Assembly: GCF_027853965.1 (NCBI RefSeq)
Contig: NZ_JAQGLB010000033.1
Coordinates: forward strand, 1-54,682
DNA: 54,682 bases
Reading direction: 5' to 3'
Origin: Saccharopolyspora indica
Lineage (GTDB): Bacteria; Actinomycetota; Actinomycetes; Mycobacteriales; Pseudonocardiaceae
Position 1 is the stretch's first letter, and every line of letters starts with the position of its first letter. A program made the position numbers and the translations under genes. Below the pieces are notes generated by a model. It did no database searches and was not told where the DNA came from. It worked only from the letters and a program-made list of their open reading frames with translations. Of the stretch, positions 32,008-41,085 are shown piece after piece.

Positions 32008-32751
32008 ATGTCCGCTGCGGCGAAGTACCAGGAGATCGCGGCGACGCTGCGGGGTCAGATCGACCGTGGTGAGTTGTCGGTCGGGGACCAGTTGCCGACC
32101 GAGCAGGCGCTGCAGGAGCGGTTCGACGCGTCCCGGACCACGGTGCGGCAGGCGTTGAAGGAGCTTCGTGACGCTGGCCTGGTGCAGATGCGTCACGGTG
32201 TGGGCGTGTTCGTCGCTCCACCGAAGGTCGTTCGTCGGCTGGACTCTCGCGAACGCCTCTCCAGGGCTCGGCGGGATGCGAACAAGGCCGCTTTCCTGGC
32301 GGAAGCGGACGCTCAGGGGTTCACGCCGTCGTCGTCGGTCAAGGTGTGGTTTGAGCCTGCGCAGGACTTTGCGGAATTCTTTGGCATTGAAGAGAACGAC
32401 GAGCTCTGCGTGCGTGATCGAGTCATGCGGGCGGACGGTGAACCGGTGATGCTGGCGGTGTCTCGACTGCCGCGCGAGATCACCAGGGGTACGGCGCTTG
32501 AGGACGTCGAGACCGGGCCCGGTGGTGTGCTTGCTCGGTTGGAGGAGCAGGGCCTTGAGATCACCGGGCACGAGGAGATCGTCAGTGCTCGGATGCCGGA
32601 CGCGAATGAACGGCAGATCTTCGGGCTTGGTGGCGGGCCGGTGCTGGTCGTGCGTCGGCGCACGTGGAGCGGTGACCGGGTGGTCGAGGTCAACGACATG
32701 GTGATGCCCGGCGAGTCCTACGAGCTCCGCTACGCGTGGGATGCCGTCTGA
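32008..32751 (+). CDS. GntR family regulator with UTRA domain
   Basis: A 247-aa regulator. The GntR winged helix is at about 5-72 (GDQLPTEQALQERFDASRTTVRQAL, DAGLVQMRHGVGVFV) and the UTRA domain at about 90-240. ATG 32008 with GAGGTG upstream is chosen over GTG 31993. This short type, with an N-terminus such as AAKYQEIAATLRGQI, is frequent in integrative elements (KorSA-like) and in isolated positions in actinomycetes. Its composition resembles the preceding restriction gene. Confidence 0.87.
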   Translation: MSAAAKYQEIAATLRGQIDRGELSVGDQLPTEQALQERFDASRTTVRQALKELRDAGLVQMRHGVGVFVAPPKVVRRLDSRERLSRARRDANKAAFLAEADAQGFTPSSSVKVWFEPAQDFAEFFGIEENDELCVRDRVMRADGEPVMLAVSRLPREITRGTALEDVETGPGGVLARLEEQGLEITGHEEIVSARMPDANERQIFGLGGGPVLVVRRRTWSGDRVVEVNDMVMPGESYELRYAWDAV

Positions 32752-32792
32752 GCACTGAACCGGCTTCGCCAGCGAGACTTCCGCAGGCCCAA

Positions 32793-33437
32793 CTAGACCA
32801 GGTCGGCTTCGTGGGCGAGGAGGGCGATCTGGGTTCGGTTCGTCAGGCCTAGTTTGGTCAGGGTGTGGGAGACGTGGGCTTTGACCGTGGCCACGCTCAT
32901 CAGGAGTTCCGTCGCTATCTCTGCGTTGGTTTTGCCGTTTGCGACCGCTAGGGCTACTTCGTGTTCTCGGTCGCTGAGTTGGGCGAAGGCCGTTCGGGCT
33001 TTTTCGTAGCGGGTTGCTCCGGCCGTTACCTTGGTCATCAGCTTTCGGGTCACCGTGGGGGAGAGGATCGGGTCTCCTGCCGCCACCTTTCGGATCGCCT
33101 CGACGATCTCCGGGGGTGGGGTGTCCTTCAGGAGGAAGCCGCTGGCTCCTGCTTGGAGGGCGTCGACGATGATCTCGTCCGCGTCGAAGGTCGTCAGGAC
33201 CACGATCTCCGGTGGGTTCTTGCGGGTTCGGAGGGTTTTGGTGGCAGCCAGGCCTCCGATGCCCGGCATTCGGACGTCCATCAGGACCACGTCCGGGTTG
33301 TGGGCGTTCGTCGCCGTTATCGCCGTTTCGCCGTCCGGGGCTTCGCCGACCACCGTGATGCCGCCCGCTCCGTCGATCATCAGGGTCAGGCCCGCTCGGA
33401 CCAGGGGGTCGTCGTCGACGATCAGGACTCGGATCAC
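32793..33437 (-). CDS. NarL/LuxR-type response regulator
   Basis: A 214-aa response regulator. The receiver domain spans 1-120, with the acidic pocket VDDD (8-10), phosphoacceptor Asp54 in VLMDVRMPG and the conserved LLKD lysine. The C-terminal LuxR helix-turn-helix spans about 145-205 (LSDREHEVALAVANGKTNAEIA, VKAHVSHTLTKLGL). GTG 33437 is chosen because it overlaps the kinase stop by 4 bp (GTGA); GTG 33446 is an alternative. Partner of the upstream histidine kinase. Target genes are unknown; the divergent secreted lipase is one candidate. Confidence 0.92.
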   Translation of the reverse strand: MIRVLIVDDDPLVRAGLTLMIDGAGGITVVGEAPDGETAITATNAHNPDVVLMDVRMPGIGGLAATKTLRTRKNPPEIVVLTTFDADEIIVDALQAGASGFLLKDTPPPEIVEAIRKVAAGDPILSPTVTRKLMTKVTAGATRYEKARTAFAQLSDREHEVALAVANGKTNAEIATELLMSVATVKAHVSHTLTKLGLTNRTQIALLAHEADLV

Positions 33438-34531
33438 GTGGGCCACGGTAGCGAGGCTTGGAGCACGAATTCACCTGTTGCGGTCAATTCGTGGTCCAGG
33501 TGTCCTCCGGTCAGACGTACTCGTTCGGTCAGGCCGACCAGGCCGGTTCCGGTGCCCGGGATCGCGGAGTCGACGTCCGGTGCCGGGTTGCTGAGGGAGA
33601 CTCGCAGCGAATCTCCTGGGGAGCCGGTCAGGGTGATGCGCACCCGTTGGCCGGGCGCGTGCTTGCGGGCGTTGGTCAGGCCTTCCTGGATGATCCGGTA
33701 GGTCGTGCGGCCGGTCGGCGGCGGTGGGGCGGTGGGAGTGCCGTCCTCGAAGTCGACCTCTGTGCCGGTCGCCTGGGTTTCCGCGATCAGGGCGGGGAGG
33801 TCGTCGATGCCCAGTTGGGGGCGTTCCGCGGTGTCGTCGCGGAGGACGGCGATCACTTCGCGGAGTTCGTCCAGGGCTTGGTGGACTCCGTCGCGGATGA
33901 CTCCGGCCGCCTTCGCGAGCTGGGCCGGGTTCGCGTCCTGGCGGTATTCGAGCGCGCCCGAGTAGGTCGCGACCAGGGACAGGCGGTGGGCGAGGACGTC
34001 GTGCATCTCCCTGGCCAGGGCCGTGCGCTCCGCCGCTCGGGCTTCCGCGATGCGCCTGCCCTGCTCGGCTTCGGCTCGGCGGGCGCGTTCCTCGAGCGAA
34101 TCGATCAGCTCTTTCCTCGCCTTGATCATCAGGCCCCAGCCGACCAGCGCCGCGTGCGTGACCACGTCGAGCACCAGCCACCAGCTGTAGGGGAGGCCGG
34201 GCATCGGTTGCCACAGGCCGAGGACCGCATGACCGGCGATGCCTGCCAGCGCGACCCACGCGGTGGTGCCGAGGCGGTGCTTGCACGCCACGATCGCCGT
34301 CGCCATCGTCGCCGCCGGGGTTGCCGTGATCGACAGCGTCGCGAGCGCCGCCAGGACGAGCGCTGTCGGGATCGGCCAGCGCCGGACGCCGAATGCCAGC
34401 ACGCAGGCCAGTGCTGCCACGGTGATGGCCACGGCCAGTTCACCGGGGCTGGTGTCCGCTTGCAGCTTGCCGAAGAGCTGCAGGCCGACCAGCAGCGCGA
34501 CGACGATCGCGGGCACGATGCGTATTTGCAC
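33434..34531 (-). CDS. sensor histidine kinase, HisKA_3 (NarX/DesK type)
   Basis: A 365-aa membrane kinase. About five N-terminal hydrophobic segments (5-135) form the sensor, then a coiled dimerisation helix rich in Arg/Glu/Ala. The HisKA_3 motif REMHDVLAHRLSLV holds the phosphorylated His177. An HATPase domain at about 255-362 includes IIQEGLTNARKHA (N-box) and GTGTGLVGLTERV (G-box). There is no recognisable extracellular domain, so it may sense within the membrane. GTG start at 34531. It is coupled to the response regulator by a GTGA overlap. Confidence 0.92.
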   Translation of the reverse strand: MQIRIVPAIVVALLVGLQLFGKLQADTSPGELAVAITVAALACVLAFGVRRWPIPTALVLAALATLSITATPAATMATAIVACKHRLGTTAWVALAGIAGHAVLGLWQPMPGLPYSWWLVLDVVTHAALVGWGLMIKARKELIDSLEERARRAEAEQGRRIAEARAAERTALAREMHDVLAHRLSLVATYSGALEYRQDANPAQLAKAAGVIRDGVHQALDELREVIAVLRDDTAERPQLGIDDLPALIAETQATGTEVDFEDGTPTAPPPPTGRTTYRIIQEGLTNARKHAPGQRVRITLTGSPGDSLRVSLSNPAPDVDSAIPGTGTGLVGLTERVRLTGGHLDHELTATGEFVLQASLPWPT

Positions 34532-34664
34532 GCGGGACAGGGTAGGGCGGGCTGCGGCGGCCGGGAATCAGACCAAAGTCGATGCGCTCCTAGACCGCAG
34601 TCGATCCGGGAATGATCGTTCGCCCGACGCCGGGGCAGCTGCTCGACGGCCAGCATTCAGCGCC

Positions 34665-35825
34665 ATGAGGAAACGTGCTCTCGTCGCTGCCACAGCGGTC
34701 GTGCTGACCGCAGCCTGCGCGCCGGAATCCGTTGCCGCGCCCGCCGGCGGTGAGCTGGTGGCCTTCGAGCCGCTGGTCTCGATGGACGCCGCCGGGCTCA
34801 CCGCGCACCTGGCGCAGCAGGGGTTCGCGCCGGCCGACATCCGGTACGGCGTCGATGCCTACCGGTACCTCTACCGGACCACCGACTTCGCAGGCCAGCC
34901 GACGGTGGCCAGCGGTGTCGCCGCTTTCCCGCGCTCCGACGAGGAACTGCCGCTCACCGTGTACCTGCACGGCACCAACCCGTCGCGCAGCACGGCCGCG
35001 TCGCTCGCGGACAGCCCGGACCGTGCCGCAGTGCTGCTGTTCGCCGGGACCGGGCAGGCCGCCACCGCGCCCGACTACGCCGGTTTGGGGCTGAGCCTCG
35101 GGCAGCCCGAGTACATGCTCGCCGAGCCGACCGTGCGGTCCTCATTGGACAGCTTGCGGGCCACGCGGGAGGTCGCCGAGCAGGCGGGCAAGGGGCTGGA
35201 CGGGGGCGTCAACGTCGCCGGGTTCTCGCAGGGCGCGCACGCATCGGTGCTGCTGGGGAAGGCTCTGCAGGACGATCCCGAGGCGGAGCTCCGGGCGATC
35301 GGTGCGGTGGCCGGGCCGCACGACATCGCCGGGACGGAGCTGCCCGGTGCGCTGGACGGGCGGGTCGATCCGCGCTCGGCCGTGCTCTACCTCGGGTACG
35401 TCGTGACCTCGTGGAACCGGGCGTACCACCTGTACGACTCGCCCAGCGAGGCGTTCCAGGCGCCCTACGACCAGACCGTGGAAGCGCTGTTCGACGGGAC
35501 GCGCACGTATCCGGAGATCCTGCAGGGGCTGCCGGCGACGCCGCAGGAGCTGCTGAAGCCCGAGATGCTCCAGAGGTTGTTGCACCCCACGGGGAACGTC
35601 GCCGAGGCGTTCGAGGCGAACGACGGGCTGTGCGCGCGATGGGCGCCGGAGGTCCCGGTCCGGCTCTACCACGGCACCGAGGACGTCGACGTGCCGTTCG
35701 CGAACTCGGAGCGCTGCCAGGAGGCCATGGGCGCTGAACTCGTCAACGCGGGCCCGCTGGACCACAACGGCACCGCGTTCGCGGCGATTCCGCAGGTCGC
35801 GGGCTGGTTTTCGGCTCGCGGCTGA
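34665..35825 (+). CDS. secreted alpha/beta lipase or esterase
   Basis: A 386-aa exported hydrolase. Its N-terminus has MRKR, a hydrophobic core and Ala-rich cleavage region (about 1-25); Cys18 sits in TAAC, which is only a weak lipobox. The nucleophile elbow is GFSQG with Ser188, and LYHGTEDVDVPF carries the acid; GPLDHNG near the C-terminus carries the catalytic His. It resembles the actinobacterial secretory lipase/prolyl-aminopeptidase-like group. It is divergent from the histidine kinase and ends at a strong hairpin. Confidence 0.85.
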   Translation: MRKRALVAATAVVLTAACAPESVAAPAGGELVAFEPLVSMDAAGLTAHLAQQGFAPADIRYGVDAYRYLYRTTDFAGQPTVASGVAAFPRSDEELPLTVYLHGTNPSRSTAASLADSPDRAAVLLFAGTGQAATAPDYAGLGLSLGQPEYMLAEPTVRSSLDSLRATREVAEQAGKGLDGGVNVAGFSQGAHASVLLGKALQDDPEAELRAIGAVAGPHDIAGTELPGALDGRVDPRSAVLYLGYVVTSWNRAYHLYDSPSEAFQAPYDQTVEALFDGTRTYPEILQGLPATPQELLKPEMLQRLLHPTGNVAEAFEANDGLCARWAPEVPVRLYHGTEDVDVPFANSERCQEAMGAELVNAGPLDHNGTAFAAIPQVAGWFSARG

Positions 35826-35839
35826 GATCCGCGCGGTGC

Positions 35840-35878
35840 GCACCTCCCTGATCGACCTGGGGGTGATCAGGGAGGTGC
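35840..35878 (+). terminator. hairpin terminator after lipase
   Basis: A perfect 14-bp stem, GCACCTCCCTGATC/GATCAGGGAGGTGC, with an 11-nt loop starts 15 nt after the lipase stop. There is no U-tract. Confidence 0.8.
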
Positions 35879-36004
35879 CAGCGCGGTGGTCGCGGTCGTC
35901 CTGGCGATGTCCGATTCCCGCCAGCGCCGCCCCCGGACGAGGGGCGATCCTGGTGTTGCGGGGACCGATGAAAGCCCGGTCCCCGGTGGCGAGAGGATGT
36001 TCCT

Positions 36005-36511
36005 GTGCACCCGGTGAAGACCGTCATCGACAGCCCGGTCGGCCCGCTCACCCTGGTCGGGGTCGGGGGAGCGCTGACCGGCGTCTACATGGAGCGCCAG
36101 CGGCACCGGCCGCCGGAGGAGTCCTTCGGGGAGCGCGACGACGCGGCGTTCGGGCCGGTGGTCGAGCAGCTGGGCGAGTACTTCGCCGGGCGGCTCACCG
36201 ACTTCGACCTGCCGCTGGAGCTCATCGGCACCCCGTTCCAGCGCGTGGTGTGGGCGGCGTTGTGCGAGATCCCCTACGGCGAAACGGTTTCCTACGGCGA
36301 GCTGGCCGAGCTGATCGGGCGGCCCTCCGCCTCGCGCGCGGTCGGGCTCGCCAACGGCAAGAACCCGATCAGCATCATCGTGCCGTGCCACCGCGTCGTC
36401 GGTTCCAACGGCGACCTCACCGGTTACGGCGGTGGTGTGGAGCGCAAGCGGAACCTGCTGGACTTCGAGCGGCGCAACGCGGAAGGCGTGCAGACGGCGC
36501 TGGAGTTCTGA
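36005..36511 (+). CDS. ogt: methylated-DNA-protein cysteine methyltransferase
   Basis: A 168-aa suicide repair protein that moves alkyl groups from O6-alkylguanine to its own cysteine. The acceptor motif PCHRV has Cys128. The helix-turn-helix segment GLANGKNPISII precedes it, and YGETVSYGELAELIG lies upstream. The length fits the single-domain Ogt/MGMT type; no Ada regulatory domain is present. GTG 36005 is the start. It is followed immediately by a GCCATAGC-loop hairpin. Confidence 0.95.
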   Translation: MHPVKTVIDSPVGPLTLVGVGGALTGVYMERQRHRPPEESFGERDDAAFGPVVEQLGEYFAGRLTDFDLPLELIGTPFQRVVWAALCEIPYGETVSYGELAELIGRPSASRAVGLANGKNPISIIVPCHRVVGSNGDLTGYGGGVERKRNLLDFERRNAEGVQTALEF

Positions 36512-36515
36512 GGGT

Positions 36516-36565
36516 GGTCCGTGAGCGTTTTGGGGCGCCATAGCACCCCAAAACGCTCACGGACC
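36516..36565 (+). terminator. GCCATAGC-loop hairpin, copy 1
   Basis: A 20-bp stem (GGTCCGTGAGCGTTTTGGGG and complement) with the loop region C-GCCATAGC-A begins 4 nt after the MGMT stop codon. Its loop and outer stem match hairpins at 41086-41129 and 46248-46291. Confidence 0.85.
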
Positions 36566-36598
36566 AGGGACGACGGAACCTCCAGGACCACCCAGCCA

Positions 36599-37177
36599 TC
36601 AGCGCCGCGCGGTGCGGAGGTGGATGCGTTCGCCCTGCTTGCCGAAGAGGCTGAGGACTTCGACGGGGCCGCGTCCCGCGGCGCCGAACCAGTGCGGGAT
36701 CTGGCAGTCGAACTCCGCCGCTTCGCCCGCTCCCATCACGAAGTCGTTGTCGCCGAGGCGCACGCGCAGCTGGCCGCGGAGGACGTAGAGCCATTCGTAG
36801 CCCGCGTGCGTGCGCAGGTGGGGTTCTTCGTCGTGCGCGGGGATGGTCATCTTGTACGCGCGCGGTTCCGACTGGTGGCGGGAGAGCGGGATCAGGACCC
36901 GGCCACCGGATTCGGTGGGCTGCTGCGGGATGCGCGGGTCGACGATCCGGGGTGCGGAGACGATCTCGTCGAAGGGGATGCCGAGCGCCGCGGTGATCGG
37001 CAGCAGGAGTTCGAGGCTCGGTTTGCGCTGGCCGGACTCCAGCCGGGACAGGGTGCTGGTCGAGATGCCGGTGGCGCGGGAGAGCTCGGCCAGGCTGACG
37101 TCCTTCTTCTCGCGGGCTTTGCGCAGGCGGGGAGCGATCTGCTCGATCGCGGCATCGACGGTCGGTTGCTCGTTCAC
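36599..37177 (-). CDS. XRE-family regulator with C-terminal cupin
   Basis: A 192-aa regulator. The XRE helix-turn-helix spans about 18-72 (LRKAREKKDVSLAELSRATG, STLSRLESGQRKPS) and a small cupin sensor domain spans about 110-185 (HAGYEWLYVLRGQLRVRLGD). Such proteins act as metabolite-responsive regulators. GTG 37177 is the start. It is divergent from an FAD enzyme-MFS operon with an inverted repeat between, so it likely controls that operon. Confidence 0.9.
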   Translation of the reverse strand: MNEQPTVDAAIEQIAPRLRKAREKKDVSLAELSRATGISTSTLSRLESGQRKPSLELLLPITAALGIPFDEIVSAPRIVDPRIPQQPTESGGRVLIPLSRHQSEPRAYKMTIPAHDEEPHLRTHAGYEWLYVLRGQLRVRLGDNDFVMGAGEAAEFDCQIPHWFGAAGRGPVEVLSLFGKQGERIHLRTARR

Positions 37178-37207
37178 GGGGCCCAGCTAATCAATCCGTC
37201 CCGGAAA

Positions 37208-37225
37208 CGGCAACGTTCTTTGCCG
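37208..37225. promoter_or_regulatory. inverted repeat CGGCAA-CGTTCT-TTGCCG
   Basis: A 6-bp-arm inverted repeat in the 91-bp divergent region between the XRE-cupin gene and the FAD oxidoreductase gene. A good candidate operator for the XRE-cupin protein. Confidence 0.6.
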
Positions 37226-37268
37226 ATACCGGGCCGCCCTCGCGATTCTGTTCGTGGAGGTGGTCCGA

Positions 37269-38192
37269 GTGGACGCAGTGAAGTGGGACGCGGTCGTCGT
37301 CGGAGGCGGCGCGGCCGGGTTGTCGGCCGGAGTGGTGCTGGCCAGGGCGCAGTTCGCGACCTTGGTCGTGGACGGCGGTGCGCCCCGGAACGGCCCTGCC
37401 GAGCACATGCACGGGTACCTGAGCAGGGACGGGATGGCGCCGCGGGAGTTCCTCGCGACCGGGCGGAGCGAGCTGGCCGAGTACGGCGGCGAGCTCGTGC
37501 AGGCGTCGGTGGCCGGTGCGCGGCGGGGTTCGGACGGCACGTTCGAGCTGGAGCTCGGCGACGGTCGCACCCTGCGCACCCGGGCGGTGCTGGTGGCGAC
37601 CGGGCTGACCGACCAGCTGCCGGACATCCCGGGGCTGGCCGAGCGGTGGGCATCCGAGGTGCACCACTGCCCGCACTGCCACGGCTACGAGGTCAAGGGT
37701 CAGGACATCGCCCTGATCGGCAGCGAGATGGGCGCGGTGTCGAAGCACCTCGCCGCGCTGCTGCGCCGCTACAGCAAGTCGGTGACGTTCTGCGTCAACG
37801 GTGTTGAGCTCAGCGACGTCGAGCGGCAGCGGCTCGCGGACTACGGCGTGCGCCTGGTCGACGCGGATGTGAAGCGCGTCGTGGAGGGCACCGGCACGCC
37901 GGTCGCGATCGAGCTGGACAACGGCGAGGCGGTCGGGTGCGAGGCCATCTTCGTGGCACCGCGGCCCGTTCCGCACGATTCGGTGCTGACCGCGCTCGGC
38001 GCGGCGAAGGACCCGGAGACCGGGTTCGTCGCGGTCGATCCGCAAGGCGGCACGGATGTTCCCGGGCTCTGGGCCGCCGGGAACGTGGTCAATCCCCGTG
38101 CGCAGGTCGTCGCCGCCGCGGGTGCGGGAACGACCGCCGCCATCGGCATGTCGGCCTGGCTGCTGGAGCAGGAACTGGGAGGTGCGAACTGA
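37269..38192 (+). CDS. thioredoxin-reductase-like FAD oxidoreductase
   Basis: A 307-aa flavoprotein. The FAD-binding motif VVGGGAAGLSAGVVLA is near residue 10, the redox pair CPHC (Cys134, Cys137) lies in VHHCPHCHGYE, and the C-terminal FAD segment is DVPGLWAAGN. The second dinucleotide motif is degenerate (ALIGSEMGA, not GxGxxG/A), so NADPH binding may be weak; similar proteins in biosynthetic clusters act as dithiol oxidases. GTG 37269 is chosen for GGAGGT upstream. It overlaps the next MFS gene by one base (TGATG). Confidence 0.88.
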   Translation: MDAVKWDAVVVGGGAAGLSAGVVLARAQFATLVVDGGAPRNGPAEHMHGYLSRDGMAPREFLATGRSELAEYGGELVQASVAGARRGSDGTFELELGDGRTLRTRAVLVATGLTDQLPDIPGLAERWASEVHHCPHCHGYEVKGQDIALIGSEMGAVSKHLAALLRRYSKSVTFCVNGVELSDVERQRLADYGVRLVDADVKRVVEGTGTPVAIELDNGEAVGCEAIFVAPRPVPHDSVLTALGAAKDPETGFVAVDPQGGTDVPGLWAAGNVVNPRAQVVAAAGAGTTAAIGMSAWLLEQELGGAN

Positions 38193-39361
38193 TGGTCGCC
38201 ACCGCAGCGGAAACCCCGACCACCAACCGGTTGCCCGTCGGCGTGTACCTGCTGAGCTTCAGCCTGTTCGCGATGGGCAGCGCGGAGTTCCTGCTGGCAG
38301 GTGTGCTGCCCGCGGTCGCCGGAGATCTGGACGTCTCGCTGTCCTCGGCCGGGCTCCTGATCACCGCGTTCGCGCTGGGCGTCGTGATCGGCGGGCCGCC
38401 GTTCGCCGTGCTCAGCCTGCGCTGGCCCCGGCGCACCGCGCTGGTGGTCACGCAGGCCGTCTTCGCCGCCAGCATCGCGATCGGCCTGCTCGGGAACTAC
38501 GAGGTCCTGCTGATCAGCAGGGCGATCGCGGGCATCGCTTACGCGGGCTTCTTCGCGGTGGCCTCGGTGACCGCGATCGGCCTGGTCACCCCGGACCGCA
38601 ACGCCCGGGCTTCCGGGGTCGTGGTCAGCGGGCTCAGCGTGGCGATGGTCGCCGGTGGCCCGGCGGGCACCCTGCTCAGCCACTTCACCGAGTGGCGCGG
38701 CGGTTTCTGGGCCGTCGTGGCGCTCACCGCCGCCGGGATGGTCGGCTGCGTCCTCGGTCTGCCGCCGGCCGGCCGGGGAGGCCCGGCGCCGAGCGTGTCG
38801 CGGGAGCTCGCCACGATGCGCAAGCGCGCGCTGTGGGGCATCTACGCGATCACGATCCTGACCACCGCGGCCTACATGATCACGTTCAACTACCTGGCGG
38901 CGATGCTCGCCGACATCACGGCCGTCCCCGAGGTCTGGATCCCGGCGGTTCTCGCGCTGTTCGGGGTCGGTGCCTTCGCGGGGCTGTCCGCCGGCGGGCG
39001 GATCTCCGACCGGCGACCGCACTTCGCGCTGCTCACCGGGGCATCGGCGATCGTGGTCCTGTCGCTCGTGCTGGCCGTCGTGATGCCGTGGGTTTGGGCG
39101 GTCGTGCCGCTGGTGCTCCTGCTGGGAATCGCCGCGTTCGTGCTGAACCCCGCGCTCTACGGACGGGTTTTCGCGATCGCCTCCGACGCGCCGACCCTCG
39201 CCGGGGCCACCACGGTGTCGGCGTTCCAGCTGGGAATCAGCATCACGCCCGTGCTGGCCGGAGCAACGCTCACCCAAGGAGCTTCGCTCACGACGGTGTG
39301 CTTGATCGGAGCTGCGCTCGCCGCCGCGGCCATCCCGCTGGTTCTCCTCGACCGGAAGTGA
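38192..39361 (+). CDS. MFS transporter, DHA1 type
   Basis: A 389-aa, 12-segment inner-membrane carrier of the AraJ/YdhP-like DHA1 group. FAMGSAEFLLAGVLPAVA in TM1 is the family mark, and motif C-like VVSGLSVAMVAGGPAG lies near TM5. It is translationally coupled to the FAD enzyme. Likely an exporter of a small toxic compound or metabolite, with the FAD enzyme modifying or resisting it; substrate unknown. Confidence 0.88.
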   Translation: MVATAAETPTTNRLPVGVYLLSFSLFAMGSAEFLLAGVLPAVAGDLDVSLSSAGLLITAFALGVVIGGPPFAVLSLRWPRRTALVVTQAVFAASIAIGLLGNYEVLLISRAIAGIAYAGFFAVASVTAIGLVTPDRNARASGVVVSGLSVAMVAGGPAGTLLSHFTEWRGGFWAVVALTAAGMVGCVLGLPPAGRGGPAPSVSRELATMRKRALWGIYAITILTTAAYMITFNYLAAMLADITAVPEVWIPAVLALFGVGAFAGLSAGGRISDRRPHFALLTGASAIVVLSLVLAVVMPWVWAVVPLVLLLGIAAFVLNPALYGRVFAIASDAPTLAGATTVSAFQLGISITPVLAGATLTQGASLTTVCLIGAALAAAAIPLVLLDRK

Positions 39362-39396
39362 CGCACGGCGGCTGGGAACGTCCCAGCCGCCGTGCG
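39362..39396 (+). terminator. hairpin terminator after DHA1 MFS
   Basis: A perfect 16-bp stem (CGCACGGCGGCTGGGA and complement) with a 3-nt loop starts directly after the MFS stop. It lies between convergent genes (the esterase stop is at 39400) and can serve both. Confidence 0.85.
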
Positions 39397-39399
39397 CTG

Positions 39400-40947
39400 T
39401 CAGCGGGCCGACCAGAAGTCGCAGTGGTGCTCGGCGGCGAGGTCGACGGGCCCGATCCGGTCAGGCGCGAGCTGTTGGGCGGTGCCCGCGTCGAATCCCG
39501 GCCAGCCGGGATCGCCGGTCCGGGCGAAGGCCGTCCAGTGGTCGATCATCTGCTCCGAAAGGCGCTGCTGCGCCGGGTTGAGCGGCGCGGGGATGCCGTA
39601 GAGGTCGAACAGCGACCAGAGCTCCGAGGTGTGGTAGGCGCCCATCGGCATCGCCGGTGGCTCCGGGGACATCGGCGGCGGTGCCGGATCGGCGAACTCG
39701 TACTGGTGGACCGAGGTGTGGCGGGCGAGCTTGCGCGAGGTGCCGTACTGCGGGCAGGCCCACTTCCGGTCGGTGGTGATCGCGGCCCAGGCCTCGGCCG
39801 CCGAACCGTGTGCCGACCGCGGGTAGACGGCCTCGACCAGCGGGCGGTCCGGGCCGAAGGCCGTGGTGAGGACCTCGTCGTAGGTCTGCTCACCGATCGG
39901 TTTCCCGCCGTCGTAGCTCGCCGCCGACGTGGTTCCCTCGTCGCGGGTGGAGCCGGAGAGGACCGGGACCCGGTGGAAGGCCCCTGCGGCCAGCGCTTTC
40001 GCGGGCTCGGCTGGCAGGAGCGGAGTTCCGTGCGCGGGGTGGGCGAAGCGGCCCGTCAGCGGCTCCAGCTCCTCGGCGGGCAGCGCGCGCAGGCACGCCA
40101 GCACTGCGTCGTCGGCGCCGGTGCAGCCCAGCTCGGCGGCGGTCCGGCGGCCGGTCGTCTCGACCTCCGGCAGCGGCCGGAAGACCTTCCCCGCCGGTTG
40201 CCCGCGGAAGTCGAGGTCGTCGGGCCAGCTGACGTCGCAGCCGCCGCTCTGCAGCACGGCCTTGTCGAACAACCCGGCGGCCAGCGGCGAGGTCAGCTGG
40301 GCGCAGCTGCTCATCGCCCCCGAGGACTGCCCGGCGAGGGTGACGTTGCCGGGATCCCCGCCGAACGCGGCGGCGTTGCGCTTCACCCAGGCCAGCGCGG
40401 CCTGCTGGTCGCGCAGCCCGAACGTGCCGGAGCCGGGCAACCCGGGGTGGGCGAAGTGGCCGAACACGCCGAGCCGGAAGTTGACCGTCACCACGACCAC
40501 GTCGCCGCGCTCCACCCAGCGCGCGGGATCGAACAGGCTGCCCGCACCCGAGGTGAACTGCCCGCCGTGCAACCACACCACCACCGGTTTGCCGCGACCA
40601 CCGGCCGGTGCCGTCACGTTGAGGTAGAGGCAGTCTTCGCCTGCCCAGCGCTGCGGCTGCGGCGAGCTCTGGGCGCAGGCCAGCTGGGGTTCGGTCGCGT
40701 CCCGTTCACCGGCCCACGGCGCGGCGGGCCGCGGGTCCTGCCAGCGGAGCTCGCCGACCGGCGGAGCCGCGTAGGGGATGCCCTGGAACACGCGGACGCC
40801 GTTGGCCGCCGAGCCGCGCAGCGTGCCCCCCTCGGTTCGCACCACCGTGCCGTCCGAGCTGGTCAGCGCGTTGACCGGTGGTTGCGCCGAGCAGGCGGTG
40901 ACCGTCAGCAATCCGGCCAACGCCACCAGTCGCTTCCTGACTTGCAT
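39400..40947 (-). CDS. type-B carboxylesterase, predicted lipoprotein
   Basis: A 515-aa exported carboxylesterase. Its N-terminus is a lipoprotein signal (MQVRKRLVALAGLLTVTAC; lipobox VTAC with Cys19). Family markers are GIPYAAPPVGELRW, EDCLYLNVTAP, the oxyanion segment VWLHGGQF, the nucleophile elbow GQSSG with Ser208, and the C-terminal GAYHTSEL with the catalytic His. The ATG at 40947 is chosen; the upstream frame lacks signal-peptide character. Hydrolyses ester bonds at the cell surface; the physiological substrate is unknown. Confidence 0.9.
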   Translation of the reverse strand: MQVRKRLVALAGLLTVTACSAQPPVNALTSSDGTVVRTEGGTLRGSAANGVRVFQGIPYAAPPVGELRWQDPRPAAPWAGERDATEPQLACAQSSPQPQRWAGEDCLYLNVTAPAGGRGKPVVVWLHGGQFTSGAGSLFDPARWVERGDVVVVTVNFRLGVFGHFAHPGLPGSGTFGLRDQQAALAWVKRNAAAFGGDPGNVTLAGQSSGAMSSCAQLTSPLAAGLFDKAVLQSGGCDVSWPDDLDFRGQPAGKVFRPLPEVETTGRRTAAELGCTGADDAVLACLRALPAEELEPLTGRFAHPAHGTPLLPAEPAKALAAGAFHRVPVLSGSTRDEGTTSAASYDGGKPIGEQTYDEVLTTAFGPDRPLVEAVYPRSAHGSAAEAWAAITTDRKWACPQYGTSRKLARHTSVHQYEFADPAPPPMSPEPPAMPMGAYHTSELWSLFDLYGIPAPLNPAQQRLSEQMIDHWTAFARTGDPGWPGFDAGTAQQLAPDRIGPVDLAAEHHCDFWSAR

Positions 40948-41085
40948 CCGAGATTCCCCTCTCGTCCGAGATCCGGCGCGGAACCTACGGACGGGAGGGC
41001 GGTGGGCGCATCGCACTTCGGTCGGCGGGTGCTGGCCGAAGGGCGGAGGTGGCGGCTACGGAAGTGCAACCTGGCTGGTCAGGTG

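Noticed and set aside
29155..32760. A complete integrative and conjugative element
   Set aside because: A KorSA-like GntR, a small membrane protein and atypical composition are present, but no integrase, excisionase, replication or transfer gene and no flanking direct repeats were found.
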